Positions 1 to 10,976 of a stretch of 64,000 bases of DNA are shown here, in pieces. The notes beneath the pieces are model-generated. The model saw only the letters and a list, made by a program, of their open reading frames with translations, was not told the DNA's origin and did no database searches. Every line of letters starts with the position of its first letter. Within the stretch, counting starts at the first letter, position 1. A program made the position numbers and the translations under genes. This stretch comes from Mastigias papua (taxonomy: Eukaryota > Cnidaria > Scyphozoa > Rhizostomeae > Mastigiidae), in NCBI GenBank assembly GCA_964019165.1, contig OZ025270.1, forward strand, positions 18,637,690 to 18,701,689. Reading direction: 5' to 3'.

Positions 1-2136
1 GTATGACTATGGTTGAAAACTTTGAAATGATAAAGTTGAGATGGTGAGTGTCGATACCACTGTCATTACACATTTTGAGAAACGAATTAGATGAAGTACC
101 AAATATCCCAAGGCAGCTAATGCAGAGGTTTACGAATTTTATTTCCTTATAATCAGTGGCAAGATCAGATAGAAGGGGACGATATTTGAGTTCTTTTCGA
201 TGAGCATTATTGTTTAAATTAGTTTCGAAGCCCACAGTTAATTCTATGATGTACAGGATATTGTCAGCTGTTGACAGAAGAATGTCAGGGCGAAGACTAT
301 TGCCAGTAACGATGCAGGGAGAAAGATAGCCAGGGAGATCAACATATAGTTTTGCATGTTGTATGGTCTGCAGCGTTTCAGCGAGAAATTTTAAAGCAGA
401 GTTATGTCTCCATGTGAAACGCTCTTCAGTTAGATATGTGTTGCAACCAGCAACAATATGAAGGAGTGACTCAGGCTGAAGGCAAAAAGAACAATCAGAC
501 GTAGCTGAAAGGTTCCATAGAGAGGTTCTTTCTAGTAGCCAGCGTGTTGTTTAGATACTTGATGGTAAAATTGAAGATATTTGGTGGTAGTTTGCTTTGG
601 GTCTTAGACCACAGCGAAGTGAGCTTTTGTAGGGAGTGCTCAAGGAGGAATGATATAATGAAGCCCTGCGACTTTAACTGAGTCTGAAGTCTATTGGTGT
701 GTTCAGCACGAATGGATTTCAAAACCTGTTTTGTGTTTGAGTAAATATCGTATTGAATATTTGCCCCTGAGTTGGTATTTCTCCATAATTTGGTTATTGT
801 TTCATCACAGGATGACTTCAAAGAAGATCGTAGTGTTGTCTGACATTGTAGAATTTTATAGAGGGTAACTGGAAAGCTTGTCCAAAATAATTACGTGAAG
901 GAATGATAGAACTTAATGTTGCAGAAATTGGAAGATCAAGCCATTGGCGAACGTACTTTGTTACAATGTTATCAAGGTTTTCACAAATCCATGTTTTACC
1001 TAAATCTGTTACTGTTAAATGCCAAGAAAGTTTTGAAAGAACATACCGATCATATAAAAGTAACCTGTTTCTGGGATGAATGTTTAATGAGTCAATAGTT
1101 TTAAGCATGGTTTGAAGACTTGATTTAACAAGTTCTTTATGGTCCTTGTTGTCCATATCAAAGTTGAAGTATCTTCCTAGGTATTTGAAGTATTCACCTT
1201 GTTTTACAGGAGGAATGAGTTCAGAATTGATCAAGAGCTTAGGTTGAAATTGAAGTGAGCTCGTAGAAAATTTCTTAATCCCAAAGGTAGTACATTTCTC
1301 CACACGAATTACCATACTGGCCCACTGACACCATCTCGAGAAACAATTTAGTAATAATTGATTTTCTCTTTCATTAATAGTAATTACAGCCGCGTCATCT
1401 GCAAATTGAAACCAATGAACGGGATGAAATAAGCGGTCGTTTTCATCATGAGGAGAGAAACCGAACTGATTATACTTTTCCTGTTTAATGAATTGGATGA
1501 AGGTATTAAAGCACAGATTAAATATGAGAGGGCTAAGACAATCGCCTGGAAGCACACCACGGTTGAAGGGGATAGCTGGAGTGGAAAAACTATCTGAAAT
1601 AATATGCGAATGGAAGTCAGTGTAAAGATTGGCTATAAGAAGTTGCAGCGATTCAGGGATGTGATGGTATTCAAGGACATTCTTGATAAGATTGTGATGG
1701 ACCTCTCCAAAAGCATTTTTGAGGTCAAGCAAAGTAACAATTATTGAGCGCTGCTTTAACCGTGCTTTATTGATTACAAAGGCCATCATGGATGTATGTT
1801 CCAACACGCCAGAGACCCCATGAGTAAATCCTTTTGTATTTTCTGTTCTATTAGGCCGTTTTGCGTGAGGAAAGAGTAAATGGAATCACGTAAGCAAGAA
1901 GTAAATATCTTCAAAGGAACAGTTTCTAAAGTGATGGGTCTAAAGTTTGCAGGATTATCACTGTTACCTTTCTTGTGGACTAAAATTGTGCAAGCCTTTG
2001 TCCATTCGTGTGGAATATTTCCTGATGTCCAAATGATGCGGAAGATTCTCGTGATCACAGTGTGCAGAAAAGGGCAGCGTTTAAAGCAGATGATTGAAAT
2101 CTGATCTAAGGGGCAGGGACTACCGGATGCTTTCAT
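1..2136 (-). pseudogene. Reverse transcriptase and RLE endonuclease of R2-like copy A
   Basis: Four overlapping open segments cover the enzyme. 2136-1786 has HEWTKACTILVHKKG and NFRPITLETVPLKI, the early RT motifs. 1807-818 has LLDLKNAFGEVHHNLI, GVLPGDCLSPLIFN and the catalytic FADDAAV box. 821-495 is the thumb/linker. From about 500 to 1, in another frame, come a C-X2-C...H...C knuckle and an RPD...ELT endonuclease motif. The protein nicks target DNA and primes cDNA synthesis from the nick. At least three frameshifts make it a pseudogene. The same C-terminal region occurs in copy B at 3334-4287, which supports the reading. Confidence 0.8.
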
Positions 2137-2671
2137 TCTACGTATGGCCCTCGTGACCTTTGCATAAGACGGGGTTCACAAGAAAAAGTAGCAGTGTGCT
2201 GTGATAGTGAAGGAAACCAGCTAGGGATTGGAAATTGTCAATTAGGTGAAACAGAAGAGAAGAGCTTATGAAAGTATTCTGTACATACTTTACGAGAAAA
2301 GGATGGTAAGATCTTGAGTGGCCTTTCAACAATCCGTTTTACAAAGCCCCAGAAATTTCTAGAAATGAACTTGTCATGATCGCCATGCGAGATGGAAGAA
2401 ATAGTATTGGAGGAATCAGATTTCTGGCTTAGCTTAGATCTCAACAGACGAGTGACATATCGTATTTCAGTAGGCGGAGCAGCTACATATTTCAGGCGTT
2501 TTAAAGCTTTCTTTAATGAACGGGGGGAATATTCCCTTTATTTTATGTCTAGCTCCTTGTCAACATTGGCTCTAACTGTTCCGTAGTTCTCATTAAAATA
2601 GTTGTAAATAGAATTGTTCAATAACCTAAGTATTGCGTCGACATCTGTATTGTCCAAATTGAAATCAATAT

Positions 2672-3139
2672 TTACGAAGGTTGATTTAAAGAATCATTTG
2701 CCATTGCCCATTGATCACTTGTCTTCGGTAAATAAACACCAGGTTTTGTGTCAGCAGTGTCTTGATAGTCGAATGGAATATAATCCACGTGATCGCTATC
2801 CAGACTTTCATCCAATGAGCTGTTGGTTTCAAAATTTGAATTTTCAGGTTCTAACTGATCACCGGTTAGGCCCTCGATATTCCTGCAACGCCTTTGATGC
2901 ATTTTGAGACCCTTAACCCCTTTGCAAGTCTTTCCGCAGCAACACTTAATAGTTTCCACAATACTTGTAGGATCTTTAACTTCCGTCATTGTAGTATTGA
3001 TCGCGGAATTAGGACTAGGGTTGATAGGCATCCGTTTCTTACACTTCCATTGGTGACGGCCAAGAGCTTTAAAATCCTTACCACAATAGGAGCAAACCAC
3101 ATAAAACAACAAAAACCATAATAAACGTAGACGAAACAT
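2672..3139 (-). pseudogene. N-terminal zinc-finger segment of R2-like copy A
   Basis: This is an open stretch of 155 codons with two zinc-finger-like modules. One is CSYCGKDF...HQWKC near residues 16-33, a C2H2/C2HC type. The second begins CCCGKTCKG and ends HQRRC near residues 67-85. N-terminal fingers of this kind bind target DNA in R2-clade elements. A hydrophobic start (MFRLRLLWFLLF) precedes the first finger and is more likely leader sequence read in frame than a signal peptide. The frame stops at 2672, and coding traces resume downstream in other frames (for example 2444-2238). The segment is therefore the first exon-like piece of a broken single ORF. Confidence 0.65.
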
Positions 3140-3299
3140 GTTTCCTTACATCCAAATTAATTGAAATATGTAATAATGGAAACAGTCATATTTCATTCAA
3201 TTAAACTACAATTACAAATCTCACTATTACAAGGTAATTTGTAATTGGCTAGCCTGGATTACAATACATGAGAAGAATCGTAAATAACAAATGTTGTAT

Positions 3300-3330
<31 letters not shown>

Positions 3331-3333
3331 ACA

Positions 3334-4287
3334 TTAAAGGTAGAATAGATCAGGGTTGTTCCATGGTTTATTTCTGCAGCAGAAGATGTAGTAGGTTGTA
3401 CGGATTGAAATTGTAGATAACTTAGAAATGAGAAAGCGTTTGTGGTGGTTATCAATAGAGAGGGAGTCACACATTTCAAGAAACGAAAGACAAGAGTTTG
3501 CGTAAATCCCAAGAGAGCTCATGGTGAGGTTTACAAAAGTGACAGATTTGTACTGACTTCTTAGATCTGAGACTAGTTGTGAGTATTTCAAGTGCTTCCT
3601 TTCTGCATTGTTGTTTAGATTTGTCTCAAAACCAATCGTGAGTTCTAAAATGTAAAGACAGTTGTCCTTGGTATGTAGAAGTAGGTCAGGACGTAAATCA
3701 TGTCCGGTTATGATTGAAGGTGAAGGGAAACCTGGAATGTCCGCATACATTGAAGATCCTTCAACTACTTTTAAGGATGTGGCTAGAAAATTGAGTACAG
3801 AGTTGTGACGCCAAGTGTACCGACCTTGTTCGAGGTAAACTTTGCAGCCTGCTACAACATGAAGTAAAGTTTCAGGAAGAAGACAAAATTGGCAGTCAGA
3901 CGATTGGCTCAGCTTCCATAGATTAAGATTTTTGCGAGTAGGTAGAGTGTTATTGAGATATTTTATGGTAAAGTTGAAGATGTTTGTTGGTAGATTACTC
4001 TGTGCTAGAGACCAGATTCCATGCAGTGTTTTGAATGAATGATCCAACAAGAATGAAAGTAGGGGACCTTGAGATGGCAAATTGTGTATCAAGCGCTCTT
4101 TGTTGTCCAATTTAACTGCTTTCAGTACCTCTTTGGTATTGCGATATATGTCATATTGCAGGTTTGTTCCATTACTAGTGTTTTTCCACAAGGTCTGAAC
4201 ATTAACATTAGGGGAACATCGAAGTATATTGCGAGAGACAGTTTGGCACTGAGTGAATTTGACAGAAGGCAGTTTAAGATTTAGACC
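3334..4287 (-). pseudogene. R2-like copy B, 5'-truncated, thumb plus RLE endonuclease
   Basis: An open frame of 285 codons, extended upstream to about 4287 in the same or a near frame, matches the C-terminal third of copy A. Visible motifs are the knuckle CQFCLLPETLLHVVAGC (C-X2-C-X8-H-X4-C) and LRPDLLL...LELTIGFETNL, the R-PD...E core of the restriction-like endonuclease. The stop at 3334 is followed by a leader-free 3' tail with a T-rich run in sense (A-rich on plus, 3299-3327). No RT palm is present, so the copy is 5'-truncated. Its upstream edge abuts the first (TAA)n tract at 4290. It is divergent from copy A, so this is not a recent duplication. Confidence 0.75.
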
Positions 4288-4288
4288 A

Positions 4289-4289
<1 letters not shown>

Positions 4290-4347
<58 letters not shown>
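4290..4347 (+). repeat. (TAA)n tract 1, about 19 copies
   Basis: This is a pure trinucleotide run between the 5' edge of R2-like copy B and the truncated 5' edge of R4-like E1. It is the longest of the six tracts and is the presumed target/tail microsatellite. Confidence 0.95.
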
Positions 4348-5900
4348 GATTTATGGGAAGAATGAGCGTGAAATAAATGCATTGACCTCTACTGTAGAAA
4401 TTTTTTCAACTGATATAGGAATGGAGTTTGGTATCAAGAAGTGTGGCACACTAATTTTGAAGCGAGGAAAGGTGGTAAGATCTGATGGGATAGAGTTGCC
4501 TAGTGGGGAAAAAATTAAGGAGATTGAAGAAACTGGATATAAATACCTAGGAATCACAGAGTATGATAAAATTGAGGAAAGTACAATGAAAGAAAATTTC
4601 AGAACAGAGTACATTCGGAGAACTAAAGTTATCATGAAAAGTAGGCTTCATGGAAGGAATAAGATAAAAGCACTGAATACATGGGCAGTATCTTTATTGA
4701 GGTATGGTGCAGGTATCATCAAATGGACTGTAGGTGAGCTTGATGCGATGGACCGGAAGACCCGGAAAATTATGACCATAAATAAGGAGCTTCACCCCAA
4801 AAGTGATGTTGATCGGTTATACATTTCGCGAAGCAAAGGTGGTAGGGGGCTGATAGGTTGTAAGAATTGTGTTATTACAGAAGAGAATAGTCTTGGTTGG
4901 TACGTGTTGAATCATATCGAGCCACTCATTGTTGCAGTTAAGGAAAGTAACACTTTACCAGGTTGCAGAAATGCAATAAAACCAACAGAATTTAAAAAGT
5001 TGAAACAGCAAGAACGTATTAACAACTGGAAGGACAAGACAATGCACGGACAATACCTTAGAGAAATGAACGACAAAGATAAAAATAATACCTGGAGGTG
5101 GTTACAGAAAAGTGATCTGAAAGGCTGCACTGAAGCATTGATTTGTAGTGCACAGGAACAAGCGCTTCGTACAAATTACACAAAGTGTAGGATAGATAAA
5201 ACTATTGACTCGCCATTGTGCAGAATGTGTGGTACCAAAAATGAGACAGTTTATCATATTGTGAGCGAATGTAGTAAGTTAGCCCAGAGAGAATACAAGC
5301 GAAGGCATGATAATGTTGCAAGGTATATACACTGGCGCCTATGTGGAAAATTCGACCATGACAGAGCCAAGAATTGGTACGAACACAATCCGGAGGGAGT
5401 AAGCGAGAGTGCTAATTGTAAGATATTGTGGGATGTTGTGATCCAGTGTGACAAGGAGATTGAGGCTTGTCGACCAGACATTGTTGTATTGGACAAGACA
5501 AGTAAGGAGGTTAAAGTTATTGATATTGCCATACCCGGTGATGTCAGAGTATGTGAGAAAGAGCTGGAAAAGATCAATAAATACAAATTGTTAAAGGATG
5601 AGATTGCACGATTATGGAATGTTCGGAAAGTGACTGTAATCCCAATTGTCGTTGGAGCACTCGGGGCTATAACAACTCGATTTGAGAAATTTGTCATGGA
5701 AGCAGGAATAGAACTTCGTGTCGAACATGTGCAGAAAACAGCTTTGTTAGGGACAGCTAGGATTTTACGATTGGTACTTGGTTCCTAAGTACCCTGGTTC
5801 AAGGCCTGTGAGTTCTTTGGCAACTGGTTGGTGCCCGCATTCACAGTGAGATTTCCAAAGCACTTAAAGACCCAATGCTTTGAGCTGAGAACTATTAAAC
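4347..5900 (+). pseudogene. E1: 5'-truncated R4/Dong-like element, RT C-terminus plus RLE
   Basis: The copy starts inside the RT domain, just after the catalytic box, at the point equivalent to 17039 in E5. It is open to the stop at 5786-5788. Motifs include SKGGRGL, the knuckle [18 protein letters not shown], and [10 protein letters not shown]...VIDIAIPGD of the restriction-like endonuclease. The 3' UTR (5789-5900) is collinear with that of E5. By eye the first ~875 bp match E5 exactly and about ten differences lie after 5220. Without fingers, palm and catalytic aspartates it cannot reverse transcribe. 5' truncation is the usual outcome of incomplete target-primed reverse transcription. Confidence 0.9.

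Positions 5901-5934
<34 letters not shown>
5901..5934 (+). repeat. (TAA)n tract 2, about 11 copies
   Basis: An uninterrupted run joins the E1 3' UTR (…ATTAAAC) to the first base of E2. The first ATG of the E2 ORF lies only about 20 bp downstream. Confidence 0.95.
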
Positions 5935-8900
5935 GTTTGGGAACGCAAGCAGTAATGCAGATAACAAGTGATAACAGAGAAAGTGTGACGAAAGATAAGA
6001 ACCTTCAATGGACGTTAGAAATGAAAGTAGCACTTGTGCAGATTGACACCGAAGAAAGGCAGAAAGGGAGAGGGTTCATGAGAAGAGTTAAGGACAGGTG
6101 GGATGTTGAATATCCGATATACGCAGGAATGATAGGAGCACAGACACTTAGAGATAATGCGACAAGGTTTAGAAAAGAGACGGAAATATCGAACTTGGTA
6201 CTGGTTAGAAAGAGGAATCTGGTGGCCCCCTTTGAAGAGGGATTAGAATCTAATAGAACAAGTGAATGTGGTGATAGAAATCAAGGGACAAATACATATG
6301 AAGAAGAAATGAATACATTAGAGGAAATGATAGAAGAAGCATTTGATGAAGTGGAGGATCTACAAGACAGAAGCGAGAATAAACTGACTGAAGAAGATAA
6401 GACCCTTGACATCATATTTCTGGCAGAATTAGAGAAATTAGAGAGAAGTAATTTTACTGAGTTACAAGAGAGAGCTAAATTACCAAAACTAAAGATGCCA
6501 GATGAATTAGTTGAGAGATCAAATAGAGTATTAGGAAAGTATTTTAATGAGGACAGGGATATTCCTGAAGTAACTGATTTTGTTTATGCAATGGGAAAAG
6601 CAATAGCGTCAATTTTAGGTATCAAGACAAAAGTGAGCAAAGAAAAACTTAAATCCAAGGGAGGAAACAGAAGAGAGAGGAAAGTAAAACGTGAGATGAA
6701 AGAGTTGAGAAAGTGGATAGCACGGATCAGTAATGAAGTGCATCGCTGGAAAGAGCATCGAAAAGCCTCATGGAAGGAAAAGAAATTTTTGAAGGAGCTA
6801 GAATTAAGAATTGAAGGGAAGAAAACAACCACCGTTGCATTGATGACCTACCGGGAACAACTGCTTGACCAATTGCGATATATGAAAGTAAAATTGGAAA
6901 AGATGATGGTAAAAGGAAAAAGAGTGAAGAATAACGCATTGTTCAGAAAAGATGAGCGGTATTTTTATAGGAACGTCAATAGATCAGAATCACGAGCAGG
7001 GAAGATTCCCAATATTGATCAATTTGTTGCTTTTTGGGGAGGATTATGGGAAACCGAGAAGGTCACGCCATCCCTACCATGGATGGAGGAAGTTGCAGGA
7101 AAATTGAAGAGAATGAGTATTGAAGTGAAAGAATTTGATCTAACGGAAGAGAAGTTGACTGAGATAATCAAGAAAAGAAATAATTGGTCCTCTCCTGGTA
7201 TTGATGGAATACAGAATTACTGGTGGAAAAGGTTTAAACCTGCGCAGCAAGCATTATGTAGGGCGCTACGAAGAATCAAAGAGAATCATAGTTTGATACC
7301 AGACTGGTTCCCTGCTGGACGCACAGTAATGCTGCCGAAGACCAATGAGCTGAGTAACGTAAAGGAGCGAAGGCCAATCACGTGCTTGAATACATCCTAC
7401 AAGATCTACACAGGAATAATCGGGAAGTATATGAGGGAACATGCTTGCAATAATGGAATTTGGGATGAAGGCCAACTCGGTGGCGTTGAGGAGGTTCTAG
7501 GTACGGTGGATCAACTGCTTATTGACAATTGTATCATGGAAGAGGTGAAAACATATCACAGAAACCTTGCAGTTGCTTATTACGATTATAGGAAAGCATA
7601 TGACAGTGTCCATCATGATTGGATGATGCGAGTTTTTGATTGGATAGGGATTCCAGAAGATGTTAGGTTGGTACTGCAAGCGCTTATGAAAAAGTGGAAA
7701 ACAAGGTTAGAGGTGTGGGACGAGAGCAAAAAGTATGTTAGCAGATGGATAAACATTTCTTGTGGTTTCTTACAAGGAGATAGTTACTCGCCAGTTGGGT
7801 TTTGTTTAACAGAGATACCGATATGCATTTTATTGTCTCAAACTAGAGGATATAGAATGGGTCCGCCAGGAGATAGAAAAGTAAAAAGAACTCATAGTCT
7901 CTTCATAGATGATCTGAAGGTATATCAAGAAAGTCATCAGCAACTGGAGGCAGTGAACGAGATATTGGTCCAAGCAAGTAACGACACAGGTGCTTGCTAT
8001 GGAATATCAAAGTGTGCAGAAATAGTATTTAAGCACGGAAAGATGGTTAAAGGCGATGGACTTATGGTTCTGGACGAAAGAATGAGAGCATTAGATCCGG
8101 ATGAGAATGATGTTTACAAATTTTTGGGAGTAGAGCAGGCAGAAGGAGTCAAAATTAAGGAAGTTCTAGTAAGGGTTAAAGCTGAGATGCAGAGTAGATT
8201 GAGTACATTGCTGAATGCAGAGCTGTATGATAAGAATTTGATTAAGGCAATTAACACTAAGGTAATACCTGTAGTGGCTTATGTAATGAATGTATGTACC
8301 TTTTCAAAAGGAGAGCTTGAAGAGCTAGACCAGATGATAAAGCGAGAGCTTAGAAGTAGCAGCATGTTAGGGCGACAATCAAGTGAAGAGAGACTATATT
8401 TGAAACGAAAAGTTGGAGGAAGGGGGTTGAAATCTTTAAGAGCTGTATATATGGAAACTAAGATCAGGGTAGCTTGCTATATGGCGGTATCAGAAAGAAG
8501 ATGGATTAAAGCTGCGTGGGAGCACGAAAAATTAAAAGATTACAACTCATTGAAAATTACAGCTGAGGAAATGGCAAATGAGGTTGGACACACATTGAAA
8601 TTTGAAGATGAAGGAATAGAATTAGACGGAGAACTGCAGTGTGGACACTGGAGGAAAAGTTGGAAAAAGATCAAAGATCTGTTGAAGAAAGGAAACGAAA
8701 GTTCGTTAATTGAGAAGTATAAACAAAAGTCATTTCAAAGTGAGACGTTCAGCAAGCAGGAAGTGGAGTGCCATATGTGGTTGGAATGTAACTTGGACCC
8801 TAGGAAAACGGCGGCAATAGTGAACTTACAGGAACAAATGGTTGAAACGAAAGCATGGAAAGTTTCAAGAGGAATAGCAGACGGGGGAGACATGTGTAGA

Positions 8901-9598
8901 TTATGTGGGTCTTACAGGGAGACAGTTCAACACCTGTTGGCTGGTTGCCAAATGTTGGCTGGCAAAGAATATTTACGACGTCACAACAGAGCACTGATGG
9001 TTATAGCTGTAGCATGGGCGAAGAAATATGAACTAATTGATGAAAATGCAGTTTGGTACAAAGAGAAGTGGGAGAAAGGAAAAGTCTTAGAGAATGGTAA
9101 GGGGAAATTAGTTTGGGACTTCGAGTACAAAATGAGACAGAGCAGTTCGGCTAGAAGGCCGGATCTAACACTTGAAGACAAGGAGAGAAAACGAGTCTGG
9201 ATTTGTGACATGGCATGTCCACAGGAAAGTAACATTGAAGCAAAGGTGAAAGAGAAATTGGATAAATACCAGCAGCTAGCTTTTGAGATGAGGGAAAATC
9301 GGGTTGGGCACAGAGTTGAAATTGTCCCATTGGTCATTGGATGTCTAGGAGGAGGAGTTGGAAAATTATTGAAGGCTGTTCAAAGCGTATTAGACACTGA
9401 AACTGAGATTGAGAACACAGTGAAAGGGATGCAAAAGACAGTGCTAATGGACAGTGAATCTATTATGAGGAAAGTACTGTCGGGAGTGGTGCAACCACAG
9501 TGAACATTAGGACCTCAGACTGTCATGTACATTGTAAAATAACTAGACTAACAAACTTTGGTAGTCTTAACTATTGGCTTAATTTAGCTGTTTGTATA
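5935..9598 (+). mobile_element. E2: R4/Dong-like retrotransposon with intact ORF
   Basis: The element lies between (TAA)n tracts 2 and 3. It has almost no 5' leader (about 20 bp), an uninterrupted ORF and a 95-bp 3' UTR. The near absence of a leader, compared with about 470 bp in E4, suggests a small 5' truncation that removed only leader or a few codons. It is the least damaged R4-like copy in the window. Confidence 0.85.
5955..9503 (+). CDS. E2 ORF: R4/Dong-type polyprotein (DNA-binding N-terminus, RT, zinc knuckle, RLE)
   Basis: The ORF has 1182 codons from the first ATG; the frame is open back to 5937. Near residues 20-75 a Myb/helix-rich DNA-binding segment starts at LQWTLEMKVALVQIDTEERQ. 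A basic, coiled region of about 220-340 follows. The RT runs from about 400 to 700, with SSPGIDGIQNYW, RRPITCLNTSYKIY, YYDYRKAYDSVHHDW, GFLQGDSYSPVGF and the catalytic box LFIDDLKVY (FIDD). Near 980 is the knuckle CRLCGSYRETVQHLLAGC, then RRPDLTLEDKE...VWICDMACP near 1065-1090, the endonuclease core. The enzyme nicks (TAA)n DNA and copies its own RNA from the nick. All catalytic boxes are present and no stop interrupts, so it may be functional. Whether the native start lies further upstream is unknown. Confidence 0.9.
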   Translation: MQITSDNRESVTKDKNLQWTLEMKVALVQIDTEERQKGRGFMRRVKDRWDVEYPIYAGMIGAQTLRDNATRFRKETEISNLVLVRKRNLVAPFEEGLESNRTSECGDRNQGTNTYEEEMNTLEEMIEEAFDEVEDLQDRSENKLTEEDKTLDIIFLAELEKLERSNFTELQERAKLPKLKMPDELVERSNRVLGKYFNEDRDIPEVTDFVYAMGKAIASILGIKTKVSKEKLKSKGGNRRERKVKREMKELRKWIARISNEVHRWKEHRKASWKEKKFLKELELRIEGKKTTTVALMTYREQLLDQLRYMKVKLEKMMVKGKRVKNNALFRKDERYFYRNVNRSESRAGKIPNIDQFVAFWGGLWETEKVTPSLPWMEEVAGKLKRMSIEVKEFDLTEEKLTEIIKKRNNWSSPGIDGIQNYWWKRFKPAQQALCRALRRIKENHSLIPDWFPAGRTVMLPKTNELSNVKERRPITCLNTSYKIYTGIIGKYMREHACNNGIWDEGQLGGVEEVLGTVDQLLIDNCIMEEVKTYHRNLAVAYYDYRKAYDSVHHDWMMRVFDWIGIPEDVRLVLQALMKKWKTRLEVWDESKKYVSRWINISCGFLQGDSYSPVGFCLTEIPICILLSQTRGYRMGPPGDRKVKRTHSLFIDDLKVYQESHQQLEAVNEILVQASNDTGACYGISKCAEIVFKHGKMVKGDGLMVLDERMRALDPDENDVYKFLGVEQAEGVKIKEVLVRVKAEMQSRLSTLLNAELYDKNLIKAINTKVIPVVAYVMNVCTFSKGELEELDQMIKRELRSSSMLGRQSSEERLYLKRKVGGRGLKSLRAVYMETKIRVACYMAVSERRWIKAAWEHEKLKDYNSLKITAEEMANEVGHTLKFEDEGIELDGELQCGHWRKSWKKIKDLLKKGNESSLIEKYKQKSFQSETFSKQEVECHMWLECNLDPRKTAAIVNLQEQMVETKAWKVSRGIADGGDMCRLCGSYRETVQHLLAGCQMLAGKEYLRRHNRALMVIAVAWAKKYELIDENAVWYKEKWEKGKVLENGKGKLVWDFEYKMRQSSSARRPDLTLEDKERKRVWICDMACPQESNIEAKVKEKLDKYQQLAFEMRENRVGHRVEIVPLVIGCLGGGVGKLLKAVQSVLDTETEIENTVKGMQKTVLMDSESIMRKVLSGVVQPQ

Positions 9599-9624
9599 TA
9601 TAATAATAATAATAATAATAATAA
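9599..9624 (+). repeat. (TAA)n tract 3, about 8 copies
   Basis: The run joins the AT-rich end of the E2 3' UTR (…TGTATA) to the truncated coding start of E3. Confidence 0.95.
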
Positions 9625-10940
9625 ATCCTAACAAAAGAATATTTTAGACGAATAAGAAAAATTTTGAAGTCGAATCTGAACGCTGGGAATACGATCCAAG
9701 CAATAAATTTAAGAGCAGTCTCTATAATTAGATATGGGGCAGGAATTGTAGACTGGCGAAAAGCAGAGTTACAGCAAATGGACAGAAAAACCCGTAAATT
9801 ACTAACGATATATAGAAGTATGCATTCCCAGGGTGATGTAGACAGGACTTATATGAAGAGAAGTAAAGGTGGACGAGGATTGATAAGTATTGAAGAGTGT
9901 GTGATGCTTGAGTCAACCAGTCTTGGTTTCTATGTAAATGGAAAGGAAGAGGTGCTACAACAAGAAGTTGTGAAAGAAGGTTTCATGGGTGAAAATGAGA
10001 ATCCCAAAATTTTGAAGGACAGATTACGTAAAGCACGAGAAGAAAGGTATTACAACAAATCATTGCACTCAGTTTTTTTTAGAGAAACAGAAGAAGGAAG
10101 AGACGAAAATAACAGTTGGCTATGGGTTAAGAAGGGGTATTTGAAGAAGGAAACAGAAGGGCTGATCATGGCTGCTCAGGATCAAGCAATAAGGACAAAC
10201 TGGATACGGCATAACATTGATAAAGAAGACATTTCACCATTGTGTAGATTATGTGGTGCAAGAGCTGAAACTGTAAGCCATATAGTGTCAGAATGTAAAG
10301 AGTTGGCTCAGACTGAATACAAAAAGATAAGACATGATAAAGTTGCTGCTATACTCCATTGGCAGTTTTGTCAGAAATATGGGTTTCCTACTACTGCAAA
10401 GAGCTATGAGCATTTTATAGACAAAGAGATGACTGTCCTAGAAAATGAAGAGATCAAGCTGTTATGGGATTTTTCTATCCAAACAGAAATGAAAATAGAG
10501 CATAACAAACCAGACCTAGTTTTGCTGGATAAAAAGGAAAGAATCTGTTACATTATCGATGTGGCTTGCCCTTTTGATACGAGAGTAGAGAAAAAGGAGA
10601 AAGAAAAATTTGAGCACTATACCGACTTGAAATATGAGCTCCTCAAGGTTTGGAACACGGAAGTAACAAAAGTGTACATAATACCAATTGTCATTGGCGC
10701 ATTAGGAATAGTCACAAAGAATATTGTCAAATATCTAGAAAAGATCGATTTCAAACCGGGACTAGAACCATTGCAGAAAGCTTGTTTATTGGGAACTGCT
10801 AGAATCATTAGAAAAGTTTTGGATTACAATCAATAAGATGATGTTTTAGAGAGAAAGACCTACGATCTATTATCTCAAGCAACGGGAGGTGGCCTGATAA
10901 TAGACAAACTACTGGTATAACATCAGAACCATGAGAATAG

Positions 10941-10942
<2 letters not shown>
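9625..10942 (+). pseudogene. E3: 5'-truncated R4/Dong-like element (RT thumb plus RLE)
   Basis: The coding frame is already open at the junction with tract 3 (LTKEYFRRIRKILKS) and continues to the stop ending at 10836. Sequence before the RT thumb is missing. Intact parts are RSKGGRGL, the knuckle CRLCGARAETVSHIVSEC and NKPDLVLLDKKE...YIIDVACPFDTR of the endonuclease. It is closer in wording to E1/E5 than to E2 but is clearly a separate subfamily. The 3' UTR (10837-10942) runs into tract 4. There is no internal stop, so truncation is the only visible defect. Confidence 0.85.

Positions 10943-10976
<34 letters not shown>
10943..10976 (+). repeat. (TAA)n tract 4, about 11 copies
   Basis: The run lies between the E3 3' UTR and GGCTCTCAAGG, the first bases of the full-length E4 leader. 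Confidence 0.95.

Larger units (their letters stand above)
1..3245 (-). mobile_element. R2-like non-LTR retrotransposon, copy A (decayed, 3' end off window)
   Basis: Read on the minus strand, this is one element in the order N-terminal zinc fingers (about 3139-2672), linker, reverse transcriptase (about 2136-820), then the restriction-like endonuclease region (about 820-1). That order is typical of R2-like elements. The 3' end lies beyond base 1, because the endonuclease reading is still open at the window edge. Reading frame changes near 2140, 1800, 820 and 490 and several stops show that it is dead. The 5' boundary is only approximate and is placed in the 3140-3245 leader before the 3' end of copy B. 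Clade assignment rests on domain order and motif wording and not on a tree. Confidence 0.8.
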
